Shown here one piece after another: positions 1 to 8,916 of a DNA stretch of 64,000 nt. This DNA comes from Alphaproteobacteria bacterium UBA3612 (GTDB lineage: Bacteria > Pseudomonadota > Alphaproteobacteria > Sphingomonadales > Sphingomonadaceae): positions 1 to 64,000 of the forward strand of contig DFLT01000006.1 in the NCBI GenBank assembly GCA_002375465.1, written 5' to 3'. Under the pieces are notes generated by a model that saw only the letters and a list, made by a program, of their open reading frames with translations, was not told the origin of the DNA and searched no databases. A program made the position numbers and the translations under genes. The stretch's first letter is position 1; each line of letters starts with the position of its first letter.

Positions 1-259
1 GGCGGCCTATGCGCCACGCTTACTCCTTTTGTGAAAACGAGATGCTCTGTTGCCGATCATGTGCCACCGAGCGCCTCTTGTCGCGCGCAGCAACCTAGAG
101 CTGGCGTTCAATCAAAATTCGAGGCGTGATGTCCCATCCGCGGACTCGAGCTTCAGCGAGGGCCTGGTCGTCCGCGGCACCTGAAGGCTCGCCTCAAGCG
201 CCGATGCAATTGCTACCTCCGCCGAATCAGAATGGAAGATGGGACAAGCTCTGATGCCG

Positions 260-2170
260 CTATGTTTCTTTTCGTTCAATTAGCTGCCTAATGCCACGAG
301 CGACAGACTCCCGTGTGTAGGGCTTGCGCAGGATCGGAAACTTACGCTCTGACACGGGAATGAACTGTTTACTGCTGTATCCGCTGGCAAGCAGCACCGG
401 CATCGGGCCGTGAGTGACTTGGATCTGGTGCGCCATCTCCATGCCGCTTATGCCGGGCATAACGATATCCGAGAAGACTAAATCGACCTTGCTCTCCTTC
501 AACAGTTCGAGCGCATCCTCGGCGCATGCTGCTTCGATGACGTCACAGCCGAAGTCTTCGAGAAGCTGTTTAGCAAAATAGCGCACATGCTCGCTGTCTT
601 CCACGAGCAGAACCTTGAGACCGCGGGGCACCTCGATTTCACTTTCCGGCGCGGCGCTTCTAGCAACTTCCCGTTCGGTACGGGGCAGCCGAATCTGGAG
701 CGTGGTGCCGCGATCAACCTCCGAATGAAGCGTCGCGGTTCCGCCGGACTGAACGGCAAAGCCATGGATTTGAGAAAGGCCCAGACCGGTGCCTTTGCCG
801 GAAGGTTTGGTAGTGTAGAACGGCTCGAACACCCGGGAAAGCTGGTCTGGAGGAATGCCTTCGCCCGTGTCACTGATGGAGAGACTCACGAGATCCTCGC
901 CTGCGACGCGCACGTTACGCGTCGAGAGCGTGATTGTGCCGCCGTTCGGCATGGCATCACGGGCGTTGATTACGGCGTTGAGGAGCGCTGTCTCAAGTCC
1001 CGTCGGATCGATTTCAACATGCCACAGCGCAGGCGCGAGATCGAGCTCAAGTTTATACAGGCTATCCAGTGTGCGCTGAAGCATCTCGCCCAACGCATCA
1101 AGACGAATGCTGAGATCGACGACCTCAGGCTCCAGCGGCTGGCGCCGTGCGAATGCGAGGAGCTGAGAAGTGAGGCTGGTGGCTCGCTCGGTTGTCTCCA
1201 CCAGGACGTGCAGGTACCGTGTCCGCTTCTCGCCTGACATGTCCGGCTGCCGCAAAAGCATGTCGGCCGAGCCACGAACGACTGTCATGATGTTGTTAAA
1301 GTCATGGGCGATCCCGCCCGCCAGCTCTCCCAGCGCCTGCAGCTTTTGAGACTGGAGTAGAGCTTCCTGCGTCTGACGAAGCTCTTCCTCTGCCAGCTTC
1401 TTCTCGGTCACGTCACGCGTGATCTTCGCAAATCCAATATGTTCACCGGTGTCGTTGTAGATGGGGTCGATTACGACGTTCGCCCAGAACAGGCTGCCGT
1501 CTTTCCGTACTCGCTGGGCCTCTGCCTCGAACTTCCCCTCGCCTAAAGCAGTCTCGAGCGCAATCGCAGGGTTGCCCCGCGCACGGTCCTCTTCGGTATA
1601 AAACCGCGAGAAGTGCTGACCGACTATCTCTGACGCCTCATAGCCCTTGATCGCCTGCGCCCCGGCATTCCAGTTCGAGATGTAGCCTTCCTTATCAAGC
1701 ATGTAGATTGCGTAGTCGCGTACACCTTGCACGAGCAGCCGGAACTGCAACTCGCTGTTGAACTGGGCCTGCTCTAGCCGCTTCTTTTCCGTGACGTCGC
1801 GTGTGATCTTGGCATAACCCATCAGTTCGCCGCGCTCGTCGCGGATGGCATCGACAACGACGTGTGCGAGGAACCTAGTTCCGTCTTTGCGGAGCCGCCA
1901 GCCTTCTCCTTCGAAATTTCCTTCCTGGGCTGCCGTGGTCAGGATGCACGATGGGAGACCATCGCGGCGATCCTCCGGAGTAAAAAACTTCGAGAAGTGC
2001 TCGCCAATGATCTCATTCGTCGAATAGCCCTTGAAACGCTCAGCGCCTGCGTTCCACGTGATGACCTTGCCTTCCACGTCGAGCATGTAGATCGCGTAGT
2101 CGGTAACGGAGCTGACCAGCAGCTCGAAGCGGCGCTCGGGAAGGTGCTGATCGAGGGTGGATTCCGCCAT
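260..2170 (-). CDS. PAS-PAS hybrid sensor histidine kinase with C-terminal receiver
   Basis: A 636-residue protein with no signal peptide or membrane segment, so probably a cytoplasmic sensor. Two closely similar PAS domains come first (about residues 14-130 and 143-260), both starting with a V-x-DYAIYMLD type motif and holding WNAGA, and both ending in a KITRDVTEKK type linker; this suggests internal duplication. The kinase core follows, with an H-box at GGIAHDFNN (about 288), an N-box NARDAMP and G-boxes DTGEGIP and GTGLGLS. A receiver (about 515-632) has the phospho-acceptor Asp in FSDIVMPG and the conserved Lys in LRKPY. This is the FixL-like hybrid layout; no haem ligand can be assigned by eye, so the signal is unknown. 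Its immediate surroundings are a decayed accessory segment and no partner response regulator is adjacent. Confidence 0.93.
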   Translation of the reverse strand: MAESTLDQHLPERRFELLVSSVTDYAIYMLDVEGKVITWNAGAERFKGYSTNEIIGEHFSKFFTPEDRRDGLPSCILTTAAQEGNFEGEGWRLRKDGTRFLAHVVVDAIRDERGELMGYAKITRDVTEKKRLEQAQFNSELQFRLLVQGVRDYAIYMLDKEGYISNWNAGAQAIKGYEASEIVGQHFSRFYTEEDRARGNPAIALETALGEGKFEAEAQRVRKDGSLFWANVVIDPIYNDTGEHIGFAKITRDVTEKKLAEEELRQTQEALLQSQKLQALGELAGGIAHDFNNIMTVVRGSADMLLRQPDMSGEKRTRYLHVLVETTERATSLTSQLLAFARRQPLEPEVVDLSIRLDALGEMLQRTLDSLYKLELDLAPALWHVEIDPTGLETALLNAVINARDAMPNGGTITLSTRNVRVAGEDLVSLSISDTGEGIPPDQLSRVFEPFYTTKPSGKGTGLGLSQIHGFAVQSGGTATLHSEVDRGTTLQIRLPRTEREVARSAAPESEIEVPRGLKVLLVEDSEHVRYFAKQLLEDFGCDVIEAACAEDALELLKESKVDLVFSDIVMPGISGMEMAHQIQVTHGPMPVLLASGYSSKQFIPVSERKFPILRKPYTRESVARGIRQLIERKET

Positions 2171-2306
2171 TTAGATTCCCACTTCACATAATCGAACGTC
2201 CCGGTGCCGGGTTGAAGCTAAACCGGCAGGCGATCAACCCCGAGCGCTAGTAGCGCCCCATTTTTAGCGAGGTGCCTCGTGGCTGATGCAAGTCGGCTTG
2301 CGAAGG

Positions 2307-3434
2307 CTATGAAGTGCCCTTGCTTCGGTATTCGACGACAAGAGCAGTGCCGACACGGGATCCAAGGCCCAATCTGTGGCGTCGAGATCGTCGGGGGTGC
2401 CATTCCCGGCCAGAATGCGCCCTACCACCTACTTTTGCCCGGCCGACTAGCTTTGTTCGGAGGGCGCAATCAAAATTGACTGTTCCACGCGGTTGCGGCC
2501 CGCAGACTTGGCTTTGTAAAGTGCGTGATCGGCAGCTTGCAGAAGGCTCTCCGGCATACGGATTGAGCCACCTATCCTTCACCCAGACGGCGCAGTTCTG
2601 CGGCAGGAGATCAAGGGTCCGGTTCGCACGTTCCAGATGAGACAGGTGCCGCCAGTCCATGAACTGGTAGAGAAGGGAGCCGTCAGCCAGATGCGGCAGC
2701 AGCGCGCCAAGGTTTGCTGCCAGGAATGCGGTAAACTCATCATCCGACATCTCTCCCGACGCCATGGCGAACTCCCGGTGCGCGACGCCGCCCAGCCCCG
2801 ACACATGCCCACCGATCTTCACGTTGAACGGCGCATCCTGCAGCACCATCTGCACCTCTTCCCCGGCAAGCAGATCCGTGAACGTCTCAGGCTTGCAGGC
2901 ATCGCCGCAGATGATGCGGTGTTCGCCCAGCCGCCATATATCGCCAGGCCGGCTGACCGGCTTGCCAACGGGAACATCACTCTCCTCGAGTCCCGCCTCG
3001 TCGCCCCCTTCGTCATGAGCAAACAGCTTGTCGATCTCAGGGATGGAGAAGCCGGTAAGACCCAGTTCAAGGGTGGGCGTTTCGATCGAGATTTCCTGCA
3101 GCTCAAGCCTGAGCGCGCCCATGTCCCAGCTGGCATCCTCCGCGATGCGATTGTCCGCCAGCGCGAAGGCGCGCAGCTCCCCCTTTAAAAGGTGCGTCGC
3201 GCGAATGGCGGGGACTTCATCCCAGCCGAGCCGCCGCGCGGCCTCGAGCCGCGCGCGTCCCGCGGCGATCTGATCGCCATCACCAATGACGATGGGGACG
3301 AGAAAGCCGAAGGCCTCGATGCCGTCCATCAGCTTGCGGATCTGGCCCGGCGGATGCTTACGAACCTGACGCGCGGGCAATTTGATATCCGCAATGCGGA
3401 CCATCTCCACCTGATACTGATTGGTCTTCATCAT
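2307..3434 (-). pseudogene. Truncated ParB/DNA-methyltransferase fusion gene
   Basis: The N-terminal part is a ParB-like (Srx/ParB) domain with the signature IAAGRARLEAARRLGW, followed by RLGEHRIICGD and then a DNA methylase region ending near VWVKD. The family normally carries a DPPY catalytic motif before NVxIxGHVSGLG; here it reads DAPF, so motif IV is damaged. Homology to methylases stops around position 2575, roughly where the family would continue with a glycine-rich stretch and a target-recognition tail. The frame stays open to 2307 only because it reads out of phase through a GGDEF gene remnant. The best start is one of the tandem ATGs at 3434 or 3431, because AAGGA lies just upstream. 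I read it as a dead, chimeric remnant of a phage- or element-borne orphan methyltransferase. Confidence 0.8.
2447..2566 (-). pseudogene. C-terminal remnant of a GGDEF (diguanylate cyclase) gene
   Basis: In a different minus-strand frame from the methylase, the DNA encodes ESLLQAADHALYKAKSAG followed by RNRVE and about twelve more residues to a TAG stop at 2447-2449. A-D-x-A-L-Y-x-A-K-x-x-G-R-N is the hallmark end of GGDEF domains. Nothing upstream in this frame resembles the rest of the domain, so only the last 35-40 codons survive. The remnant abuts the truncated methylase and marks a recombination or deletion junction between about 2565 and 2580. Confidence 0.8.
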
Positions 3435-3669
3435 GGTTCCTTCAGACATCGGACACAGCTCTCCCATGTGCTGAACGGTATCGTTCAGCACCGGTAGGGA
3501 TCGATCATCTCTTGTCGGGAAGAGGGACCGGGGTCAGGCCTCTTGCGGAATGCTCATAACATCGGCTCCTGAACATCCCTGGTTGTGCCCCAACCAACAG
3601 CGCCAACGCTATGCAGGCGGCATGACAGCGTCAAGCATATTTAAGACGTGAGATCTTGCTTAGGTGCAT

Positions 3670-3725
3670 CTTGCAAATAGATATTATCAAAATCACATCA
3701 GTGTCTGATAATAACTATTTACAAG
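3670..3725. repeat. AT-rich long inverted repeat
   Basis: The left arm 3670-3688 (CTTGCAAATAGATATTATC) and the right arm 3707-3725 (GATAATAACTATTTACAAG) are complementary at 17 of 19 positions around an 18-base centre. A smaller inverted pair, ATCA and TGAT, sits inside. The word TGTCTGATAAT and a second TGTCTAC 3' of it recall half-sites of serine-resolvase res regions, but no resolvase gene is present. Confidence 0.6.
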
Positions 3726-3792
3726 TGTCTACAGGTTACTTGCCAGCACACGCCAACGGCAACTGATTCCTGTCCATGTGGGGTTCACTGTT

Positions 3793-3956
3793 ACAGGGAC
3801 ATGGCTTCCCTGCTACCTGGAATACGCTTCCCTGTTTCTTGCTTAGGGAATTTGCCGCTCAAGCTCCTGAAAACAGGGCGATAGCTATCCGGCCGAGGGT
3901 GGCAAAATTGGCTTTTCCGCTATATTCGCCCTGTTAAAGCGCCGAAACAGGGAAAT
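3793..3956. repeat. Cluster of ACAGGG/CCCTGT words forming nested inverted repeats
   Basis: Copies lie at 3793-3798 (ACAGGG), 3806-3812 (TTCCCTG), 3828-3837 (TTCCCTGTTT), 3844-3850 (TAGGGAA), 3872-3880 (AACAGGGCG), 3927-3935 (CGCCCTGTT) and 3945-3954 (AAACAGGGAA). The pairs 3828-3837 with 3945-3954 and 3872-3880 with 3927-3935 are perfect and nested one inside the other. I believe similar repeats occur near mobile DNA in other sphingomonads, but that is recollection and not shown by this window. Confidence 0.6.
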
Positions 3957-4202
3957 CCGACGGTGAGACCGGTTCGCTCAAAACTGCGTCCCGCACCACA
4001 TGAATGTCTTTGGCTCGCCTGAACTGCCGGGAGCCATCTTTCAATCAGGCAGCGATATCCAGGCCGGGGGAAATTGCCCCCGCTAATGACCTCGCGCCCG
4101 GTGCCCCCCAGCAATTCTGGGATATTTGCAGTCAACAGCGGCGGCGGCTATCCTTTACATATCAGCGGGCCATAGAGCCCGCGTGTCAGGGGAGAGAGAG
4201 CA

Positions 4203-5927
4203 TTGGCCGAGTTCGACTTGGTGCTGCGTGGCGGAACGATCGTGGACGGCAGCGGCGAACGGCCCTTCATTGGCGACGTCGCAATCCTGGCCGGTCGTAT
4301 TGCCGCCATTGGCGTTGTGGAAGGGACCGGCACACGCGAAATCGATGTCGCTGGACGGCTGGTGACCCCCGGCTTCGTCGACGTTCACACCCATTATGAC
4401 GGACAGGCGATCTGGTCCGACCGGCTAAACCCTTCGTCTGCCCATGGCGTGACCACGGTGGTCACGGGCAATTGTGGCGTGGGCTTCGCCCCCTGCCGCC
4501 CGCAGGATCACGACCTGCTGATCAATGTGATGGAGGGAGTAGAGGACATTCCCGGCGTCGTCATGGCGGAGGGGCTGAAATGGGACTGGGAAACCTTCCC
4601 CGAATATCTCGATGCGCTCGACGGTCGCAGTCGCGACATCGACATGGCGGTCTATCTGCCGCACAGCCCGCTGCGCGTCTATGTGATGGGCGATCGCGGG
4701 GCGCGGCGGGAGGCGGCGACGCCCGACGATCTGTCGCGAATGCGGACGATCGCGACGGAGGCAATCAAGGCCGGCGCGCTGGGCTTCGCGACGTCGCGTA
4801 CCTTTTTCCATCGGACCGCAGCAGGCGATGCCATTCCCAGCTTCGACTCTTCACAGGTTGAACTGCAGGAGATCGCAATGGGAATGGCCGATGCCGGTGG
4901 CGGCGTCATGCAGGCAGTGCTCGATGTTCCCAACCATAGCTGGGTGGAGGAACTGAAGGGTATTCAGGCCATCATCGAGAAGTCCGGTAGACCCGCGACG
5001 TTTACCCTTGCCGCACCGAATTCCGGGCCGCCCATGTGGCTGCCGGTCATGGACATTCTGGACCAGGCGCAGGCAAGTGGGCAGCCGCTGACGGCTCAGG
5101 TTTTCCCGCGGCCCATCGGCATGATCGCCGGACTGGCTCTTTCAACGAATCCGTTCAGCTTTTGCCCCAGCTTTCGCCCGCTCGATGGGCTCCCGCTCGA
5201 CCAAAAAGTGACTGCGATGCGCGATCCCGCCACGCGCGCGGCGATCATCGGAGAGGCGCCGGTGGACGGTCACCCCTTAGGTGCAATGGCCCGGAACTGG
5301 GATTGGATTTTTCCGCTGCGCGATCCGCCGGAATATGAACCCTCGGCAGACGAAAGCGTGGCCGCGCGTGCGAAGGCGGCGGGCATTACGCCCCAGGAAA
5401 TCGCCTATGACATGCTGCTGGAGGATGACGGCAGGGCCATGCTCTATATCGCGCTTGGCAATTTCCACGACAACAGGCTGGATGTCGTCAAGACGATGAT
5501 GGACCATCCTAATACCATTCTGGGACTTGGCGACGGCGGCGCGCATTATGGTGTGATTTGCGACGCCAGCTATCCCACCTTCATGCTCTCCTATTGGGCG
5601 CGGGATCGGCAGGGTGAGCAAGTGCCGATCGAACGTGCCGTCAAGATGCTGGCCCGCGATCCTGCCCATGCTGTGGGGCTGCTCGACCGGGGTTTGATTT
5701 CCGTAGGGTTAAAGGGCGACCTGAACGTCATCGATCTTGAGCGGATGCAACTTCACAAGCCGGAAATCCGCCATGACCTACCCGCCGGAGGGCGCAGACT
5801 GGATCAGCGCGCAACGGGATATGACTATACCATCGTGTCCGGCGAGGTGATCGCTGAGCATGACCAGCCAACCAATGCCCGCCCGGGGAAACTGGTGCGC
5901 GGCGCACAGCAGGCGCCGACCGCATAG
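4203..5927 (+). CDS. N-acyl-D-amino-acid deacylase family amidohydrolase
   Basis: A 574-residue metal-dependent hydrolase of the D-aminoacylase/dihydroorotase superfamily. It opens with the beta-sandwich sequence of the family (LVLRGGTIVDGSG), then the metal motif HTHYD (His62, His64), the conserved Cys in VTGNCGVGFAPC and the late GDGGAH motif. The C-terminus returns to the sandwich (GDLNVIDLERM). There is no signal peptide, so it acts in the cytoplasm. The start is TTG at 4203, chosen because GGGGAGAG lies directly upstream and the family N-terminus begins there. Members cleave N-acyl-D-amino acids or related amides; the substrate here is unknown. It lies next to a TetR regulator and a TonB-dependent receptor and may process a compound imported by that system. 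Confidence 0.88.
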   Translation: MAEFDLVLRGGTIVDGSGERPFIGDVAILAGRIAAIGVVEGTGTREIDVAGRLVTPGFVDVHTHYDGQAIWSDRLNPSSAHGVTTVVTGNCGVGFAPCRPQDHDLLINVMEGVEDIPGVVMAEGLKWDWETFPEYLDALDGRSRDIDMAVYLPHSPLRVYVMGDRGARREAATPDDLSRMRTIATEAIKAGALGFATSRTFFHRTAAGDAIPSFDSSQVELQEIAMGMADAGGGVMQAVLDVPNHSWVEELKGIQAIIEKSGRPATFTLAAPNSGPPMWLPVMDILDQAQASGQPLTAQVFPRPIGMIAGLALSTNPFSFCPSFRPLDGLPLDQKVTAMRDPATRAAIIGEAPVDGHPLGAMARNWDWIFPLRDPPEYEPSADESVAARAKAAGITPQEIAYDMLLEDDGRAMLYIALGNFHDNRLDVVKTMMDHPNTILGLGDGGAHYGVICDASYPTFMLSYWARDRQGEQVPIERAVKMLARDPAHAVGLLDRGLISVGLKGDLNVIDLERMQLHKPEIRHDLPAGGRRLDQRATGYDYTIVSGEVIAEHDQPTNARPGKLVRGAQQAPTA

Positions 5928-5956
5928 ACCGGCGCGGGGGCAGGGCCGCCCTCCGC

Positions 5957-6595
5957 TCAGGATCGGCGAACAGCGGCGAGCGTCAACGCACGAAGCAGGT
6001 CGCGAAAGTCCGACAGTTCTTTTGGATCGGCGCAATCATAGCGGCGCGACGCGCCAAACTGGTTGGCGTTGCAGACGTAGTAGAGAATGCTGCTGCCGAC
6101 GGTATTGAGCAGCTGCACGGGCGGGATCGCCCGGAATTGCCCTGCCGCAATTCCCTCTTTCACGATCCTTTCGATATCCAGCAATGTCGTCTCGGAAAAC
6201 TCAACCGGGTCCTGGGCGCGGGGGGCGATATCGGCGACATTCCGCTGAATGATGCGCGCTGCCGTCGGCCGGTCGACCATGAAGTCGAGCCAGCAATCAA
6301 AGAGGGCCAATAGCTGCGCAAGCGGATCGTCGGCAGGCGCCACCCTGTCAATTGTGGCTTCGTGGAGAGCAGAGAAGATGCTCGCCTCGACTTCGTCGTA
6401 CAGCACCTGCTTGCTGGGGAAATAATAGACGATGGACGGGCGGCGGATGCCGACCGCAAGGGCGACATCCTCCAGACGCGCACTCGCAAAACCCACCTCG
6501 GCAAACAGGGTTTCCGCCGCCGCCAGGATCGACCGGCGCGTGGCCTCCCCGCGTTCCTGCCGTGCCGGAGGCCGTTCTGCATCTGCCACACCCAT
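5957..6595 (-). CDS. TetR/AcrR family transcriptional regulator
   Basis: A 212-residue regulator with the typical N-terminal helix-turn-helix: R-x-x-ILAAAETLFAEVGF, then VALAVGIRRPSIVYYFPSKQ, where YYFPSK is the recognition-helix signature. The C-terminal helical domain binds an unknown ligand. It is transcribed away from the receptor gene at 6735 and toward the end of the amidohydrolase gene. The short divergent region holds a CTACC/GGTAG palindrome that is a plausible operator. It probably represses the receptor locus, itself, or both. Confidence 0.93.
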   Translation of the reverse strand: MGVADAERPPARQERGEATRRSILAAAETLFAEVGFASARLEDVALAVGIRRPSIVYYFPSKQVLYDEVEASIFSALHEATIDRVAPADDPLAQLLALFDCWLDFMVDRPTAARIIQRNVADIAPRAQDPVEFSETTLLDIERIVKEGIAAGQFRAIPPVQLLNTVGSSILYYVCNANQFGASRRYDCADPKELSDFRDLLRALTLAAVRRS

Positions 6596-6657
6596 TGGCC
6601 ATCCTTTCGATCATCGCGCCGTCACGAGCCACTATAGCAAAACAAAAAACTTGAAAA

Positions 6658-6675
6658 CTACCGTCATGTAGGTAG
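6658..6675. promoter_or_regulatory. Candidate TetR operator
   Basis: CTACC (6658-6662) and GGTAG (6671-6675) form a perfect inverted repeat with an 8-base centre, between the divergent TetR and receptor genes. The position, about 60 bases from either start codon, and the symmetry fit a TetR-type operator. The assignment to the adjacent regulator is inference. Confidence 0.5.
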
Positions 6676-6734
6676 AATTGGTTGCGACAAGGGGCGCCAG
6701 ATCCCCTTCGCCATCTGCTCTAGGGGGGACGCTC

Positions 6735-8876
6735 ATGCGCTCACGGAATTTCGCACGCACATCATTTCAGTTGCTCCTATGTTCGGTCGGCACGGCTGCC
6801 ATCGGCGCCGCGCCCCTTTTTGCGCAGGAGCCGGCGGCAAGACCCAGCGCCGCTTCTGAAGCGGAGGGGCTGACGGAAATCGTCGTCACTGCACAAAGGC
6901 GAGAGGAATCGCTTCAGGATGCCGAGGTTTCCGTTCTCGCCTTCGACGAGAACGACATCGAGGCAAAGGGCCTCTACGATATCACCGACCTGGATAATTT
7001 CGCGCCCGCGCTTGAGGTTACGCCGCATCCGAACAGCACCGGGACCGCGCAGATCTTCATTCGCGGCGTTGGCCTGAACGAAGACCAGATCACCCAGGAC
7101 CCGAGCGTCGCCACATATCTCGACGGGGTCTATCTGGGGCGCTCGCAGGGGCTCGCCAACGACCTGGCCGATATTGCCCGCATTGAGGTACTGCGCGGAC
7201 CGCAGGGCACGCTTTATGGGCGTAACGCCACGGGCGGCGCGGTCAATTTCATTACCGTGGCACCCGAACTGGGCGAGCTTGGCGTTCGGCAGCAGGTCAC
7301 ATTGGGCAGCCGGGATCTGCTGCGTCTGAAGACATCCGTGAACGTGCCTCTGGGTGAAAATGCCGCGGCGCGCTTTACCTATCTCAAGGCTGAGCAGGAC
7401 GGTTTCGTCGACAATGTGGGCACCGGCGTCGACCGTTTCGGCGACCGGGACCGGCAGGGTTGGCGAGCCGACATTCTATGGGAACCCTCGTCCGATTTCA
7501 GTTTGCGATATTCCTACGATCATTCGGAACTGGACGACACGCCGGGGTTTATCGGCGAAGTCCCTCTCTACCCCGAAACGGCCCCCCTTCCTGAGCAAGG
7601 GAGTGAATTCGTGTCCGGCCTTCAGCGGAACAAGGTACGGGCCGACGGCCATACGCTGCTTGGCGAGTGGAGCATGAATTCCTCCACGACATTCAAATCC
7701 ATCACCTCGTTTCGGGATCTGAAGACGTTCCAGAACCAGAATTACCTGGCGGGCGTCCTGGGACCGTTCCCCCTGTTCGTCACGGCTGACGACGTCAATC
7801 AGGAACAGTTCAGCCAGGAATTTCAACTGCTGGGCGATTTCGGCCCCGCGTTCGAATATGTCGTCGGCGCCTATTATTTCGAAGAGCAGGCAGAGAATGT
7901 CGACAATCTGGAAGATCAGCTGCAGGAGACCGACAATAGCTCCTACGCGCTTTTTGCCCAGGGCACGTACACGCCGCCAATCCTGGACGAACGTCTTCAC
8001 CTGACGCTGGGACTGCGCTGGTCACAGGATGATCGTTATGCCTTTCTGAGCGAGGACGGCGTTTCGGCAGACGGGGATGAGAGTTTTTCAAATCTAAGCC
8101 CCACATTTATCGCTGCCTACGATGTGACGGACGACGTAAATCTCTACGGCAAGATCGCCGCTGGATATAAAACAGGTGGATTCAACACTCGCGCCAGCTC
8201 GCTTGCGCGCTTTTCCGACGGTTTCGACGAAGAGACGCTCACCGCGTATGAAATCGGATTGAAATCGGAATTCTGGGATCGGCGCGCGCGGTTCAACCTT
8301 GCCGCATTCTATTCGGATTATACCGATATCCAGGTCAATGTTCAGTCGGTCGCCAACGACCCGACCGTGACCGACGTGCTGAATGCGGGCAAGGCCAGGA
8401 TCAAGGGGGTCGAGGCCGACCTGACGCTGGCGCCCGGGGCCGGACTGGAGGCGAGCCTCAGCTATGCCTATCTCGACCCCGAATATGTTGAGATCATCGA
8501 TGCGGCCGGCGTCGATGTCTCGTCGGGGTTTCGCTTCATCAATAGCCCGGCGCACAGCTTCAGCGGCAACATCAGCTATACGCTTCCGCCCACGCCGATC
8601 GGCGACCTGCGTGCAGACCTAACCTATTCCTGGCGGGATGAGCAGTTCGCGAGCAGTACGGTCGATCGCGGCGAACTGATCATCGACAATTACGGCCTGC
8701 TCGGCGCGCGCCTGTCTCTTTCGGAAATACCCGGCCTCAATGGCGTTCGTGCGGCGCTCTGGGGGCGCAACCTGACCGATGAAGTCTATTATCTGGCTCA
8801 TTTCAGCCTTGGCGTTCCCGCCGCATATTTCGGCGAGCCGCGCACATTCGGGGTGGACCTGTTCTTCGATTTCTAG
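6735..8876 (+). CDS. TonB-dependent receptor
   Basis: An outer-membrane active transporter of 713 residues. The start is ATG 6735, which has GGGGGGA upstream and gives a clean signal peptide (basic MRSRNFARTS, hydrophobic LLLCSVGTAAIG, cleavage after about LFA/Q). A TonB-box-like segment TEIVVTAQRREE follows. The plug carries IRGVGLNE and VEVLRGPQGTLYGRNATGG type sequence (here IEVLRGPQ), and the remainder is the beta-barrel, ending in FFDF with an aromatic C-terminal residue. It resembles the iron/catecholate-type TonB receptors that sphingomonads use for many organic substrates; the ligand is not predictable. The neighbouring hydrolases suggest uptake of an amide or phosphate-containing compound. 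Confidence 0.95.
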   Translation: MRSRNFARTSFQLLLCSVGTAAIGAAPLFAQEPAARPSAASEAEGLTEIVVTAQRREESLQDAEVSVLAFDENDIEAKGLYDITDLDNFAPALEVTPHPNSTGTAQIFIRGVGLNEDQITQDPSVATYLDGVYLGRSQGLANDLADIARIEVLRGPQGTLYGRNATGGAVNFITVAPELGELGVRQQVTLGSRDLLRLKTSVNVPLGENAAARFTYLKAEQDGFVDNVGTGVDRFGDRDRQGWRADILWEPSSDFSLRYSYDHSELDDTPGFIGEVPLYPETAPLPEQGSEFVSGLQRNKVRADGHTLLGEWSMNSSTTFKSITSFRDLKTFQNQNYLAGVLGPFPLFVTADDVNQEQFSQEFQLLGDFGPAFEYVVGAYYFEEQAENVDNLEDQLQETDNSSYALFAQGTYTPPILDERLHLTLGLRWSQDDRYAFLSEDGVSADGDESFSNLSPTFIAAYDVTDDVNLYGKIAAGYKTGGFNTRASSLARFSDGFDEETLTAYEIGLKSEFWDRRARFNLAAFYSDYTDIQVNVQSVANDPTVTDVLNAGKARIKGVEADLTLAPGAGLEASLSYAYLDPEYVEIIDAAGVDVSSGFRFINSPAHSFSGNISYTLPPTPIGDLRADLTYSWRDEQFASSTVDRGELIIDNYGLLGARLSLSEIPGLNGVRAALWGRNLTDEVYYLAHFSLGVPAAYFGEPRTFGVDLFFDF

Positions 8877-8916
8877 GGCGCTGCAGATCTTACACCGGAT
8901 GAAGGGACTCAGGCCC

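Larger units (their letters stand above)
3435..4202. other. Long non-coding interval with repeats and hairpins
   Basis: About 770 bases between the methylase pseudogene and the amidohydrolase hold no convincing gene. The part around 3640-3740 is AT-rich and carries a long inverted repeat. 3793-3956 carries repeated ACAGGG-type words. 4065-4070 and 4077-4082 (CGGGGG and CCCCCG, loop AAATTG) form a small GC hairpin about 120 bases before the amidohydrolase start. The ribosome-binding sequence GGGGAGAG of that gene lies at its right edge. Confidence 0.7.

Noticed and set aside
1..259. Minus-strand stretch reading DDQALAEARVRGWDITP then RILIERQL to a stop near 100
   Set aside because: It looks protein-like but is broken by an upstream in-frame stop within about a dozen codons, and no family could be named; possibly a fragment, too weak to annotate.
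2238..2270. GCGCTA/TAGCGC hairpin followed by ATTTTT as terminator
   Set aside because: On the plus strand it would follow no gene; both neighbouring genes are on the minus strand, so I leave it unassigned.
3920..4135. Minus-strand frame of 71 codons over the ACAGGG repeats
   Set aside because: Its amino-acid content only reflects the repeat DNA; no start signal or motif.
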